From Yarrowia lipolytica (lineage: Eukaryota > Ascomycota > Dipodascomycetes > Dipodascales), in NCBI RefSeq assembly GCF_001761485.1, contig NC_090775.1, forward strand, positions 2,797,001-2,861,000: a stretch of DNA of 64,000 nucleotides, written 5' to 3'. Positions 20,386 to 30,828 of the stretch are shown piece by piece. The notes beneath the pieces were generated by a model. The model was not told where the DNA came from, made no database searches, and was given only the letters and a program-made list of their open reading frames with translations. Position 1 is the first letter of the stretch; every line of letters begins with the position of its first letter. The translations under genes and the position numbers were made by a program.

Positions 20386-23244
20386 TTATACACTGAGCTC
20401 GCTCTTTCTGCTTCGCATGGATCGAATTCCAGGAGTCTCGTTGCGGCGTTCTCCAGATTCCTCTCCGTACATGTTCATGAACTCGGCACCAGAGGACACT
20501 GCCACAGATTGTGTCAGAGCCAAGATACGCATGTTCTTGTCGTTGGTGACAAGCAGAGCTCGAACAACGCCCCCACGACTGCCCTTTTGCAACTTGCAAA
20601 CGGTTCGAGTGATGAGCTCATCCATGGTAGGCTGGCCACGTTTGGGCAGCCCCCCGTAGTCGTTGGTAAAGCGAACAACACCTTCGGCACAAGCTTGCTC
20701 GTTGAGAGCAGCTCCATCGAGACCAACAATGGTTAGACTCGATCCTTGGCCCTTGGACTTGATATAGGCCAGAGCCTGTTGCGCTAGGGTGCTCGTTCGG
20801 ACGTCACGGTTAAATGTCTGCAGTTTCTGCAACTCGTGCATGACCATAACAGGCACTTTGATGCGCAGCCAACCGCTCTCAACCACAGTGACGATGAACT
20901 CCAGTTCGTTCAGCCATAGATTGGTATCGAAAATAATGGCCGGCTTTCGTTCACCTGCCAGAGGCGAAGTGGTCAGTTCCAGGTTTTCAATCTTGGACTG
21001 AACGCCACACTCCTGGCGCACCATGTCTCGTTTTTTGCACAATGATTGAATGTCATCAGAAGTCACTGACGAGCTCTCTCCACCAATATCGGGCAGAAAC
21101 TCATGGTATGCTTCGTACTCGGAGATGTAGTCAGGAGCTTCTGTTTTGGATGCCAGACAAGAAGTCAGCTCGGGATCCTGTTCAAGACCGGAATCACCCA
21201 GTTTTAACAGTCGAGTATCACATAGCTGTCTGATGAGATCCTGAGCACGCTCGAGCCTAGTACATTCTCCAAGAGTGTAGTCCAGTTGGCCACCCAGAGA
21301 CATGGTGTTGACAATGTCTTGAGTATCACTGTCAAAAGGACAAGACAAGACCTCTTTGGCCCATGAGAAGCCTCGTAGAAGCAGCTCTTCGGGGAGTTTG
21401 GAAACATAGCCCTTGGGAGCTGGGGGGAGTTCGCGAGGGGGAGGGGCCTTTTTGAAATTAAAATTGGACCCAGTTGTGTCGTTGTTGTCAACAGGAACTC
21501 GGGCAGTTTTACGCTGGATCTCGTTGAGATACCACAGCATATCCTTCCAAGGGAACCTATGGTCGAGCACCTCGAGGAACACTTTGGGGTGTTTGGTTAG
21601 AGCCAACATGAACAGCAGCCAGGGAATAATGTGAGGAAGAGCCTTATCCGATGTGAGAGCTAGATGGGCACGAAGAATGTGAAATGCAACATATTTGTTC
21701 GGACTGGGAACAACAACGTTTTCTTCGTCCACACTGTTTCTCCACACTCCAGCTAGAGCTCCCCGACCATACTCATGCAAGCCAGCAATGTTTATGGCAG
21801 CGAACATGGCAGATCGAGATGCCAAGAAGGGGCTTGGAGTTCGAGCAATGACAGCGCCCAAGGAAATGAGCTTCTGACGGATGTTGGGAAAGCGACCCTT
21901 GGTGACTCCTTCATGAACGGAGACGAAGGAGTCCACGACCACCTCGAGGGGTTCGCGTTCGCCCTGTCGCTGCATCTTGGCTGCCCCAGCGTTGAACAGG
22001 GCATCCATTGTATTAGAAGCGGGTGCAAACGGAACCATACAAAGTGTGGCACGACAGAGAGACAATAATGACTCCAGACGGCATGCAAGTACTAGAGCAA
22101 AGTGGTGGTGAGGCCGCCCATTGTCGTTGTATGTGAGAAGAGTTCGGCTGTACCACCAATGGGCTACTCCACGCCAGTAAACGGCATCATCTGTTCGAAC
22201 AGACATGCCAATACGAGCGAGATCCCCAACAGCTTCGGTCCAAGAGGGAAGATTTTTGCCGTCAGCTTCACGGTCAAAGTAGGGCTCTGCTAACAAGAGG
22301 AGTGTCTGGGCACAGTGTCTCAGGTGGTCATTCAGGTAACGGGCCGCGTAAGGCTGCAGGTTCCGGGCAATGTGCACAAAGGCATACACTCCTCGGGACC
22401 ACAGTCTGCTAGGGATGTCGTACTTGTTGACCAGTCCACGAAGTGACGTAGAGTCGTTGTAGTGAGCTGCTCGAAGGAAATCGTAGTGGGCGTCCAGTAG
22501 AGCAGCATGCCGCTTAGTGGCATCTGCCAGTAGACGGTTGAGACGCTCTTGACGAATGTCAGTATGCTGTGTGATGCATGGTTCGTCCTTCTGAGGAATC
22601 TCCTGTGCGAGTTTCTGCATAAGTCGTCCACACTGATCTTCCAGCTGGCACACTCGGTGGTAGATGTTTTGAAGTTCCTGGTGGACAGCCGACCTGGCAG
22701 GAGATGCAGGTGTGGGAGTTGGAGTACTCATCATAGAGGCAGTGGATGTGGTACTTGCGGTCGGGGAGGACATGGTGGCATCATTGTCTTGCTCTTCCCG
22801 CATGTCTTCACTTCGTTTGTTGGGTTGGTTGGAGGCTGTATCTCTCGACCGGCGTTTCTTGGGTGTCGGTTTTCGATCTTCTGTCAGCGCAGAAGGCACG
22901 GTCAGATGCGACGAATGGATGGCCGGGGTGACCTGGCAGGGCTGCAGAGGCACGCTGCTAGGCTCAGGAGTCATAGTCATAGTCGCAGCTGCTGAGCCTC
23001 GTGACACCACAGATGGTGAGGGCTTACGTTCCCGATCTCCGCGTCTGCCATTGGCGGTGTTGGGTCGATTTGCGGGTTTCGAAACGGAACCTTCGGTGAC
23101 GGGTTTCTTGTTGCGAGACGCCGGCGTGGAGGGCTTGGGCGACTTCTTTCTGGCGGGACGTTTGGCGGTTTCAGACTGTGCGGAAGACACGGATTGATTC
23201 GGCGTTTTCTTGTGGCTTCGTTTTCGCTCTTTATTGTTGGCCAT
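20386..23244 (-). CDS. EST1/SMG6-like protein with C-terminal PIN domain
   Basis: This 952-residue protein resembles the fungal Esl1/Esl2 group and human SMG6. Residues 1-170 are basic, Ser/Pro/Thr-rich and probably disordered. Residues from about 185 to 560 are helical with the EST1-type 14-3-3/TPR pattern (DAHYDFLRAAHYNDSTSLR, then VYWRGVAHWWYSRTLL). A PIN nuclease domain occupies about 767-930: IIFDTNLWL with Asp773, MHELQ with Glu804, DEL with Asp875 and LVTNDKNMR with Asp902 supply the acidic residues of an active PIN site. Likely role: RNA decay or related RNA endonuclease activity, by analogy only. It is convergent with RIX7. Confidence 0.85.
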   Translation of the reverse strand: MANNKERKRSHKKTPNQSVSSAQSETAKRPARKKSPKPSTPASRNKKPVTEGSVSKPANRPNTANGRRGDRERKPSPSVVSRGSAAATMTMTPEPSSVPLQPCQVTPAIHSSHLTVPSALTEDRKPTPKKRRSRDTASNQPNKRSEDMREEQDNDATMSSPTASTTSTASMMSTPTPTPASPARSAVHQELQNIYHRVCQLEDQCGRLMQKLAQEIPQKDEPCITQHTDIRQERLNRLLADATKRHAALLDAHYDFLRAAHYNDSTSLRGLVNKYDIPSRLWSRGVYAFVHIARNLQPYAARYLNDHLRHCAQTLLLLAEPYFDREADGKNLPSWTEAVGDLARIGMSVRTDDAVYWRGVAHWWYSRTLLTYNDNGRPHHHFALVLACRLESLLSLCRATLCMVPFAPASNTMDALFNAGAAKMQRQGEREPLEVVVDSFVSVHEGVTKGRFPNIRQKLISLGAVIARTPSPFLASRSAMFAAINIAGLHEYGRGALAGVWRNSVDEENVVVPSPNKYVAFHILRAHLALTSDKALPHIIPWLLFMLALTKHPKVFLEVLDHRFPWKDMLWYLNEIQRKTARVPVDNNDTTGSNFNFKKAPPPRELPPAPKGYVSKLPEELLLRGFSWAKEVLSCPFDSDTQDIVNTMSLGGQLDYTLGECTRLERAQDLIRQLCDTRLLKLGDSGLEQDPELTSCLASKTEAPDYISEYEAYHEFLPDIGGESSSVTSDDIQSLCKKRDMVRQECGVQSKIENLELTTSPLAGERKPAIIFDTNLWLNELEFIVTVVESGWLRIKVPVMVMHELQKLQTFNRDVRTSTLAQQALAYIKSKGQGSSLTIVGLDGAALNEQACAEGVVRFTNDYGGLPKRGQPTMDELITRTVCKLQKGSRGGVVRALLVTNDKNMRILALTQSVAVSSGAEFMNMYGEESGERRNETPGIRSMRSRKSELSV

Positions 23245-23991
23245 TATATGCGTTCATTCGCCGCATTCTCTGGGATGATGGCTAGGGTGGTGAGTAGGCG
23301 ACGGAGAGTGCGATGCGGGGTGCAATATTTCCGTCTTGGCTGCTGCTGGTCGTAATGTACGTATGCTGAGTGATATAAATTACCTTAGTTAGGATTACAT
23401 ACACAACTGCGCTTACGATTGCTTAGTCAGTTGGGACGCCCACAAAGGGAAGGCCGTAATTTCTGTGAAATTGCCACCGTAAATTAGTCTACAGTAACAA
23501 TCTCAATTAGTCTTGGAGACGGCGTTGGTCATTATGCTTTAAAATGAGTAACAAGAATGGCCTCCCTGTCTGATCAGTTCTTGAGACATGGCTGCAATGA
23601 GATCTGCGTCTTCCTCACCTATCTCAGGTGGCATGCAACATGACAATGCTCACTCACACACGACATACCTGTACTTGTTTTTGTTAACGGTTCTACACCA
23701 TTGGTCCTTGATATCACACCCGAACTAGCTGATTATTTGATGTTTATTGGTTTTACACGTTTGCCTTTTCTGGTTCGCAGGTTTGCCTCTGGTGCCGTCC
23801 AGGGACAGTTACAACTGCTGCAAATCTAGGGAAATTTATTCAGACATCGGCGTTTGTGTGATGACTAATCAGTTGCTAGGGAAATGATCACACTCTGTCC
23901 AGATATTGAGGTGCCAGTATGCCAGCTTGACACCGCCGTGCCCCTCCTGCGGCCTCATAAGTGCCCTCCATCTTCACTCGCTATCTCTCAC
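23245..23991. other. Intergenic region between ESL-like gene and PCC1
   Basis: About 750 bases holding the promoter of the PIN-domain gene and the 3' end of PCC1. No further feature was recognised. Confidence 0.45.
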
Positions 23992-24316
23992 TTATGGTCC
24001 AAACTTGTCGAGATCCAGCTCGTCCAAACACTCAATGGCAGTGCCAATGTTGTCCATCATGTTGTTGACACCGACTCGCAAAGACCGGTTAGATGCAGCG
24101 GCAAAATGAATCAACAGACTGGAACCCTTGGTGGTCAACTCATGGCTCAGCTCGTCGGCCTTGAGAGGCTTGTCCTGAGATATTGTGGTGCAGACAATCT
24201 GAGCCTGTCTGTCATTGGGGAACGGAATCTCCACGTCACTGTGTTAGTTCGTGTCCAAAGCGAGTGTTGTGGCTTCCCCCACATTCTCCTACTCACAGTG
24301 TGTATTTGCCTGGCAT
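23992..24316 (-). CDS. PCC1: EKC/KEOPS subunit Pcc1, two exons
   Basis: Pcc1 is the small dimerisation subunit of KEOPS, which makes the t6A base in tRNAs and affects transcription and telomeres. Exon 1 is 24297-24316 (20 bases), the intron 24239-24296, and exon 2 23992-24238. The 88-residue product begins MPGKYTLDVEIPFPNDRQAQ and contains SLLIHFAAASNRSLRVGVNNMMDNIGTAIECLDEL, the Pcc1 family core, at normal length. The intron has GTGAGT and CTAACACAG. Retaining it gives an immediate stop, since the donor GTG runs into TGA. A four-copy 10-base tandem repeat lies 70 bases upstream. Confidence 0.93.
24239..24296 (-). other. Intron of PCC1
   Basis: 58-base intron inside codon 7, with a GTGAGT donor, CTAAC branch site and CAG acceptor. 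Confidence 0.88.
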
Positions 24317-24385
24317 GGTTGATATTGGTGTGAAACGTTTCTACGGTTGCATGTAGGTCCTGAACTTTGTTGGATTGTGACTAAG

Positions 24386-24430
24386 ATGTGATTAAATGTG
24401 ATTAAATGTGATTAAATGTGATTAAATGTG
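24386..24430. repeat. Tandem repeat GTGATTAAAT in the PCC1 promoter
   Basis: Four consecutive copies of a 10-base unit that reads TGTGATTAAA on the plus strand, about 70-115 bases upstream of the PCC1 start codon. Confidence 0.85.
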
Positions 24431-25289
24431 GAATAAGATGGATAGATCAGAGAACAATACGAGAGCCGTTGAAATGGATATTTCATTGCATATTACTAAT
24501 CCAATCATGTGCTCCAAGTGTGAGTCGTTCGATTTATAAAACTTGAAGCCTATGAGCTTCCACGTGCTCTTATCACCCCCAATAGTCTTACGCTTGCTTT
24601 CGGACCTTTAAAACCGGCTGTAGACTTTTGGTAAACTTGATATCCGGGGATACTTGGGGATCGTCTCTTGGAAGAGTCCTTGCCTGGGTACCGGTACTTG
24701 TAGCTGAGAGAAACAAGAGCAATAGAGCAATACTGTCATTGCATTGTGAGGCTTGCAACCAGAGGCATATAAATGGTTTCTTCTCTGAGTACTCTTACGA
24801 GAGATAAAAAATGGCTTTCAACGAGATACTGTAAGGGTACTGTAACAAGCTGTTTCGTAGAGACTCTACAAGAAACCACCTTGTAAAGCCCGCTGATGTA
24901 GTACATACATAATAAATGTATTTTTCACCAAATTGCAGCAGAGTTTAGGCCTTTCAGAAACCCCGATTCGGTCGTATGATACGAGACGAAGGTTTCGTTG
25001 TCGGCTGAGAGATGCTCGACATTGAACAGACACTGAAACTGCTCAATTACGAGTACTCGTACTAGTATACAAGAAACGGACACTTTGTCCCCATTTCATA
25101 CAAGTCACCCTCGGTCTCTCAGGGACAGCCTTGCGCGGCGTAGTCATCTGATCTTCATGTTATTTGACTCGTTTGTCGATCTAAACAGAGTAGGGTTGCA
25201 CAGTAGATACTTCTACATTATCTACGAGCATCCGAGAGTAAGAAGTAGAGTTATAAATTAAATTAATGGAATCGTCGGGTATCTGTCGC
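24431..25289. other. Intergenic region between PCC1 and the secreted-protein gene
   Basis: About 860 bases: PCC1 promoter at the left and the 3' end of the secreted-protein gene at the right. Short inverted GTACT/AGTAC words are common near 25045-25070. No gene was seen. Confidence 0.45.
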
Positions 25290-25865
25290 TTAGTTGTTAG
25301 CGGCAGAGAAGTAAGCCTGATCAAGTCGGTTAGAGGCGGACTTCATGGAAGAAGTCTCGGAGTGCATCCAGGGGAAGAGGTTGGCAATAGAGCCAATGAA
25401 CTGCTTGATAAAGTCAAGGAAGTTGCCGAAGAGGCTCCTGAAGACGTCACCAATAGTGGAGATGGGACCGTCAGTGAACAGAGAGATAATAGTGATGGCA
25501 ATCTGCTGCATCACCTTGGCGAAGCCCTCGGAAAGGGGGTTGATGATGAGAGGGCCAAGGGTCTTGGCGACGTCACCGACAATGGGCAGAGTCTTGAGGT
25601 CGTCAATCAGAGTGGGGAAGAGGTTGTTGATCTGGGTGACACCCTTCTGCAGGTTGTCGTAGACGGTGCCCTTGGACTTGTCGGGGTGAGTGATGATGTC
25701 AAGGGTAGAGGTGACAGTCTTGAGGACGACTCCACCGAAATCAATGAAGTCGTCAATGGTGGAGTTTGCTCGAGCCTCGAGGATAGCACCCTCGTGGACA
25801 GCGGGGGCGGCCAAGGCTGTGGAGGCAATTGCAAGGGGGAGGAGGACGTTCTTGATGGCAACCAT
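25290..25865 (-). CDS. Secreted cysteine-free amphipathic protein
   Basis: I do not recognise a family. The 191-residue product starts MVAIKNVLLPLAIASTALA, a clear signal peptide with probable cleavage before APAVHE. The mature part has no cysteine, one possible N-glycosylation site (NST near residue 35) and a series of amphipathic helices rich in Ile, Leu, Phe and Asp (DFIDFGGVVLKTVTSTLDII, later FGNFLDFIKQFIGSIANLF). Codon use is strongly biased to C-ending codons, suggesting high expression. The start is the only in-frame ATG near the TATA box. A surface-active or lipid-handling extracellular protein is one possibility, but this is inference. Confidence 0.85.
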   Translation of the reverse strand: MVAIKNVLLPLAIASTALAAPAVHEGAILEARANSTIDDFIDFGGVVLKTVTSTLDIITHPDKSKGTVYDNLQKGVTQINNLFPTLIDDLKTLPIVGDVAKTLGPLIINPLSEGFAKVMQQIAITIISLFTDGPISTIGDVFRSLFGNFLDFIKQFIGSIANLFPWMHSETSSMKSASNRLDQAYFSAANN

Positions 25866-25949
25866 GGTGACAATGGAAAGGAGGGATTGAAAGTGAAAGA
25901 AGAGAAGATGAAAGCTGATGATATCGAAATCAGGGAGATCTATGGGTGG

Positions 25950-25958
25950 TATATATAT
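25950..25958 (-). promoter_or_regulatory. TATA box of the secreted-protein gene
   Basis: TATATATAT lies about 85 bases upstream of the start codon at 25865. Confidence 0.6.
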
Positions 25959-28299
25959 CACTTCTCGCGAGTAAACTCTGGCTGATTGGACTGAAAGAAG
26001 TTAGTCCCTACTGTACTCCCCTTATTGTCCAAGATAGGCATGATTTCTTTTCATAAAGTGATCGTCATGACCGTCAGGAGGCTGCATGAGTTCATTATCA
26101 TGTTTAGTAGGTGTAGATATCAAGAGAAGCTCTGAGTGACAAGTGTCAACAGGACTGTGACTGCTACAAGACGTCACCTCTAAAGGCCCCATGTGAACCC
26201 TAGACAGCTACTCAGGTTGGTGAGAGGGTGGTTGACACCCTCCAAAGCTCCAAAATACGATAAATCATATGAAATAACTAGCTGCAGCCGTCTGTTCATC
26301 TTCTTACTGAATGTTAATCCCGATTATCTATGCCTTTTGAGGACCAGTATAAACGCAAGATCTACTTAAGGGATTTCAGTTAAAAAAAATAAGATGAGGG
26401 AGGGTTCAGTAGTTGATTGCTTGAATTGTAGCCCCTTATCTCTTCTTAAAATCAATCGACTACATTGCTAAACCCATCCCACATGTCTCGCTGCTACCCG
26501 GGGTCTTGTACCGCTCGGTGCCTGGAGCTTGCATGCCTCGTGTATCACTTCAAGACAGTCTGTATATTTACGAACGGGTACCTTGTGGTACCTTTCCTTC
26601 CTTTTTGGTCTGCGCGAGTCCTAGTTTGGGTGAAAATAAGGACTCGAGAGTGCCGATCCGCTTATCTGTAGATCGTCTGTATAGTGGTTGTGGTTGATGT
26701 TTAGACTGTATAACAGCGGAACAAACTGCCGATATAAATGTCAAATGGGCCAATAATGGGGATTCTCAAGTCTCAGGAGCCCAAATCGGCCCACCTGATA
26801 ATTCTTGAGATAATTTATTGCATACACTTGTAGACATATGGAGCTTCACATGCAGGGCTGTTAGTAACACATGGTCACACCTGTATTCTCGGCTCTGTCA
26901 TGAATAAATCATATCGTCGTTATTTTCTTGTTCCGCCCTTCTTCTAGTTCCTTGCTCTTACTTGGACTTGCTATCCTGTGACCTTTGCTGCTTAGCCTTG
27001 CTAATTATCATGTACCTGCATAAGCCTGAGCTACAAAGTGCTCCTCGAGAACCTGGACTTGCCGCAAAGCTCAGGCCGAGGACCTCTTGCTTTTTCTAGC
27101 TTTACCACGCGTAAATTTCGTGCATATTTCACGCTCGTGACAGCTTCCCGAGTGGGCTGTTTGCAGATTGGCTGCAAGACAGCCGTGGAAAAGACCGTTG
27201 TCTGAGACCAGTGTCGATAGCACGATGATAGGCGACGGTCTTGTGGCTCATCAAGTATAGATTCCTCTTAATGCCTACAAACTGGCTGTGTACGTCCCCC
27301 ACTCAACCACATACGGTATCTACTTTACTGTATCTCAATTAGGTAACTTAAGCATCGATGTTGACAGATTACTACTGTAGAATGACAGCTTTGAACTGTA
27401 CGAGTACGGAGAAGGGTAGGTACGATACAGTATCACGCACGTGGGTATGTAGTCAGACCATCTACTAAAATGGTTTTTTCACTGTTGGAAAGACATGTCT
27501 CAGAAACTAAAGTCTAGCCTCAACAGAGGAGCGGGTGTTTCAGTGAGGGAATTGAGCAGAGATTCGGCACGTGGGGTTTTTTCATGTTAGGGACAGTTGC
27601 AATGACTCAATCAAGCACGCGGTCACCGAACTTTTCTCTTGCCTATCAGATTAGACTGCTCCGCCTCTGTCAATCCACGTCCTCTTTATTCGAACCGTGC
27701 CCACATGATGATTATCATTGTGCATTGTCTCCGCAGCGTGGAGGGTCACCATGCAAGTTAGTATACTCTGTGTGCTTACTCTCACTCTCTAAGCGTATGA
27801 CAGCCGTGCCGAGTATGAGTAGTCGTAGGGTTGAGGTGGCTACCAGAGAGAGAAGTGGTTTGACTAATGTCGCGTCAGGTGCTCTGGGCTGTAATAACGT
27901 GCACTATCGCACACAAAATGTTCACTCAAGTTACCCCGGAAACGTTGTTTGGACGCTCATCGCAGATGGTCCATGCACCGGTGCAAAGTCCTCGGATTTG
28001 CTTTTAGGAGATCCAGGAATGCAGTGACGTGACGAAGACCTCGAGACCCACTGTGGATTCAGGAAGCGTAGAGGGAGCGTTTGGATCGAGGGAGCGGTCC
28101 CGGAGAAGTTCGGGAGACCCCCAAACGGAGATCTGTCGATCAAATGAAACACCGCTTGAACTCGAGCACGACGTCATGATAATAGAGGCAATGATACAAG
28201 AGAGGGAGGAAAGGGTTCAAAGAAATATGACGTTCATGTGAAAGACAGCTCGAACGGAGGGGGTAATTCTTCGTTGCTGAGTGATTGTCAAGAGGTGCT

Positions 28300-28317
28300 A
28301 CAAGTACCTGTACTTGT
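28300..28317. repeat. Short inverted repeat, 8-base arms
   Basis: ACAAGTAC, two-base spacer, GTACTTGT. The same word recurs in single form across the intergenic DNA of this window. Confidence 0.8.
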
Positions 28318-29829
28318 GGTGACTACATGGAGGCGTTTTTGCCCTTGATAGTGAATTCAGAGGTGCATACTCTATAGGTACACTGGACTTCCCTGTGTGT
28401 AGGAACATACAGTGCTTCCAAAGTACAGTGTACCTGTACGAGCATTGTATAAGTTACTTACTGCACCTGTCAGTTGATCGAGTTGGTTGAGTGATGACAT
28501 ACTGTATCCTCAATGGAACCCACTCATTTCATAGAATAACAGTACAAACAGTAGCCAACGATTTCCAGTGCTTGTAGCCAGAATATTATTGCCTGTAATC
28601 GTACCGGCACTTGTTTTACGATATATAACTGTCAAAGTTGCAAAATGTCTTGCGTCAGATTATTCTCTGGCATTGATCCCTTCATCCATAGCTCACAGTA
28701 TCCATGGTGGGTCGGAAGAAGCTGTCTAAGAGACGACATCCCCAAAGAGTAGCGTGTGTCAAAATCCCACGATGTTTTATACTGTCATAGGTCCGTTGCT
28801 TGTACCTTTTTCAATTACTTGGCATGACTTCTTGCAGGAGGGACCCACCTGACGGAGTTGGCCGACATGTACACTGTAGCTCCAAACTGTACAACGATAT
28901 TCAACACACCATTACGTCCCGCTCTAACAATCAGGTGGTACAAAGCCAAGCACCACTAGAAGCCCTCAGAAACCGTCTGACCCGGGTCTCTTCATTAAGC
29001 CGGATTTACATCTGCTACAATAATTTTTGATTCATTTCCAGTATTAAAAACCCTTGGTTCAGTCTTTTTTCGTTACCTCCTAATAACCGGTCGTATCTCC
29101 AAATAGCTAGCGCAATAATATCACGGCCGACGAATGACACCACAATCCATGAGATAAGCCACAACCAAGACCACACGTCTCACTACTTCAACAACACATT
29201 ATTGCCGACGGTCAGGCCGTCAGGTGCAGGTTTCTATGCATCGCCAAGTTGCTTTTGAAGTGGCCTGCCAAAATCAGACCACACATCCACACCGCCTGAC
29301 GAGAGATTGTACAAAAGGGCAACACAAGACGGTGAACTATTCGTGCAACACGGGTACAATTCTGAGACTTGATATTTTGTATCAACTAAATATAGTGATA
29401 CACACGACAATACGTTAAAAGACAATACAAACAGAGAAATAAAGAGATTTTGACATGTTATTAAAAGAATATTGTAAATCAATCAAAACAATAATTACTA
29501 TACAGATCCAGACTTCTATATACGATCCAATGAGGTGTTTCTATATATGATCCAAGAGTTGTACAATATATGTACATGATACGCCTATAAAGGCATACCA
29601 AAATGTGGGCGTCTTCGTCCTTTTAGGGAAGAAGAGCCCAATGTGTGAGGTTGGCGTCAACCCAAACATGCCTCAGCAAGTAGTAAACGGCCATGCTGGT
29701 GGGGCTATCACTGCTGAGGTGTATCGGTTACACTCCTTTTGCTATGTTAGTAAGTCTTTTGGGAGAAGAGAGGGGGAGTACATACCTGTTAGTGTCGAGT
29801 CAAGAGGAAAACGCAACAGTTCCAATGCC

Positions 29830-30498
29830 TTAATGCACAAGCTCGCCGGCGTCGGACACGAAGTAGTCCTCAGCATACTCGTCTTCGGGGACCATAATCT
29901 CCTTGAGCAGACCGCTTCCGGGGTCGTAGACGACGCCGTGGATCTGGAGATCTCGCTCACCCTGGGCCTCGATGATCACAGTGTTTCGCTTGAGATTGTT
30001 GACCTGGGCGCACACGTTGAGCTCCACGAGGCGGGCACACTTGTCCTTGGGGTCCTCGATGGCATCCAGCATGGCCTTATGTCGCACCTTTGTGTCTCGA
30101 ATGGGTCGCAGCCAGTGGTCAATGATACCCAGCTTCTTGGAGGTGAGCGACGACCACACTCCTCCGCAGTCGTAGTGACCGCAGACAATGATGTGTCGCA
30201 CCTTGAGAACCTGGACGGCAAACTGGATGACTGAGAGCGACGAGAAGTCAGAGTCGGGCAGCAAGTTGGCAATGTTTCTGTGCACAAACACCTCTCCAGG
30301 CAGCAGATCCAGACAGCCTTCTCCGGCTCGTGAGTCGGAGCAGCCGATCCATAGAATCTTGGGGGCCTGGCCCTGAGCGTTTGTGGGGAACAGCGAGGGT
30401 CTCACTGATGACACTCGGTTGGCCCATTTTTCGTTTCGCTCCAGCAATGTGGCGAGCGAGTCGGTGGCTCCGAATCGGAAAAGAGGTTTCTGGGCCAT
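29830..30498 (-). CDS. NCE103: Beta-class carbonic anhydrase
   Basis: The enzyme interconverts CO2 and bicarbonate, supplying bicarbonate for carboxylation reactions. From the ATG at 30498 the product is 222 residues, the usual fungal length. Zinc ligands and catalytic residues are all present: CSDSRAG (Cys53, Asp55, Arg57) and HYDCGG (His108, Cys111). The motif FVHRNIANLLP is typical of the family. The reading frame stays open for at least 98 further codons upstream without an ATG; that leader translates to a basic, presequence-like segment (see findings). The core enzyme call is secure, but the true N-terminus of all isoforms is not. Confidence 0.94.
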   Translation of the reverse strand: MAQKPLFRFGATDSLATLLERNEKWANRVSSVRPSLFPTNAQGQAPKILWIGCSDSRAGEGCLDLLPGEVFVHRNIANLLPDSDFSSLSVIQFAVQVLKVRHIIVCGHYDCGGVWSSLTSKKLGIIDHWLRPIRDTKVRHKAMLDAIEDPKDKCARLVELNVCAQVNNLKRNTVIIEAQGERDLQIHGVVYDPGSGLLKEIMVPEDEYAEDYFVSDAGELVH

Positions 30499-30792
30499 TT
30501 TACTGTCGGTGGTGTGCGAGCAGGTGTGTGTGTGTGCGTGTTGTGGGGGTAGCGCGTCCTGACTGTGGTCGTGGGTACACGTGTGGAGGTGGTGAGAGTG
30601 AGGTTGTGACGTCGACGGAGCGGTGGGTGGGGAGGTCTTAGTGTGTGACGGGGGAAGGCCTCTGGTTGGGTGTTCGTTTTGTGGCTTGTGGCTGGAAGCA
30701 AAGGCTCGGCTGACAGATGCGGGGAAACGGGGTCCTTGGAGGGATGGTCTAGTGTGCAAGACTAGCCGGCGAAGGATTTTTAGCGACGAAAT
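30499..30792 (-). promoter_or_regulatory. ATG-free open leader of carbonic anhydrase; possible non-ATG N-terminal extension
   Basis: These 294 bases contain no ATG in any frame on the gene's strand and no stop in the carbonic anhydrase frame. The conceptual translation includes SSLKILRRLVLHTRPSLQ and FPASVSRAFASSHK: rich in Arg, Ser and hydrophobic residues, without Asp or Glu, as in mitochondrial presequences. A TATA element (30824-30828) is upstream. Near-cognate codons in frame are ATT at 30790-30792 and TTG at 30757-30759. Confidence 0.45.
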
Positions 30793-30823
30793 GGTGGTAG
30801 AGAGAGGGAGGGTGGATGGGGGG

Positions 30824-30828
30824 TTATA
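30824..30828 (-). promoter_or_regulatory. TATA element of carbonic anhydrase gene
   Basis: The minus strand reads GATATAACC, about 326 bases upstream of the first ATG. That is unusually far compared with the 50-190 bases seen for other genes here, and implies a long leader. Confidence 0.45.

Larger units (their letters stand above)
25866..29829. other. Gene-poor region, about 4 kb
   Basis: Apart from the promoter at the left end, no gene could be supported on either strand. Open frames up to 147 codons (27584-28027) lack any recognisable pattern. A perfect inverted repeat ACAAGTAC-CT-GTACTTGT is at 28300-28317. AT-rich DNA lies near 29400-29580. Confidence 0.5.

Noticed and set aside
25266-25985. 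239-codon plus-strand frame opposite the secreted protein
   Set aside because: Antisense of a gene with signal peptide and TATA box; the composition is typical of a shadow frame.
27584-28027. 147-codon plus-strand frame with an ATG start
   Set aside because: No recognisable domain, composition close to random and no promoter element nearby.
29605-30234. 209-codon plus-strand frame opposite carbonic anhydrase
   Set aside because: Antisense of the enzyme with no family features.
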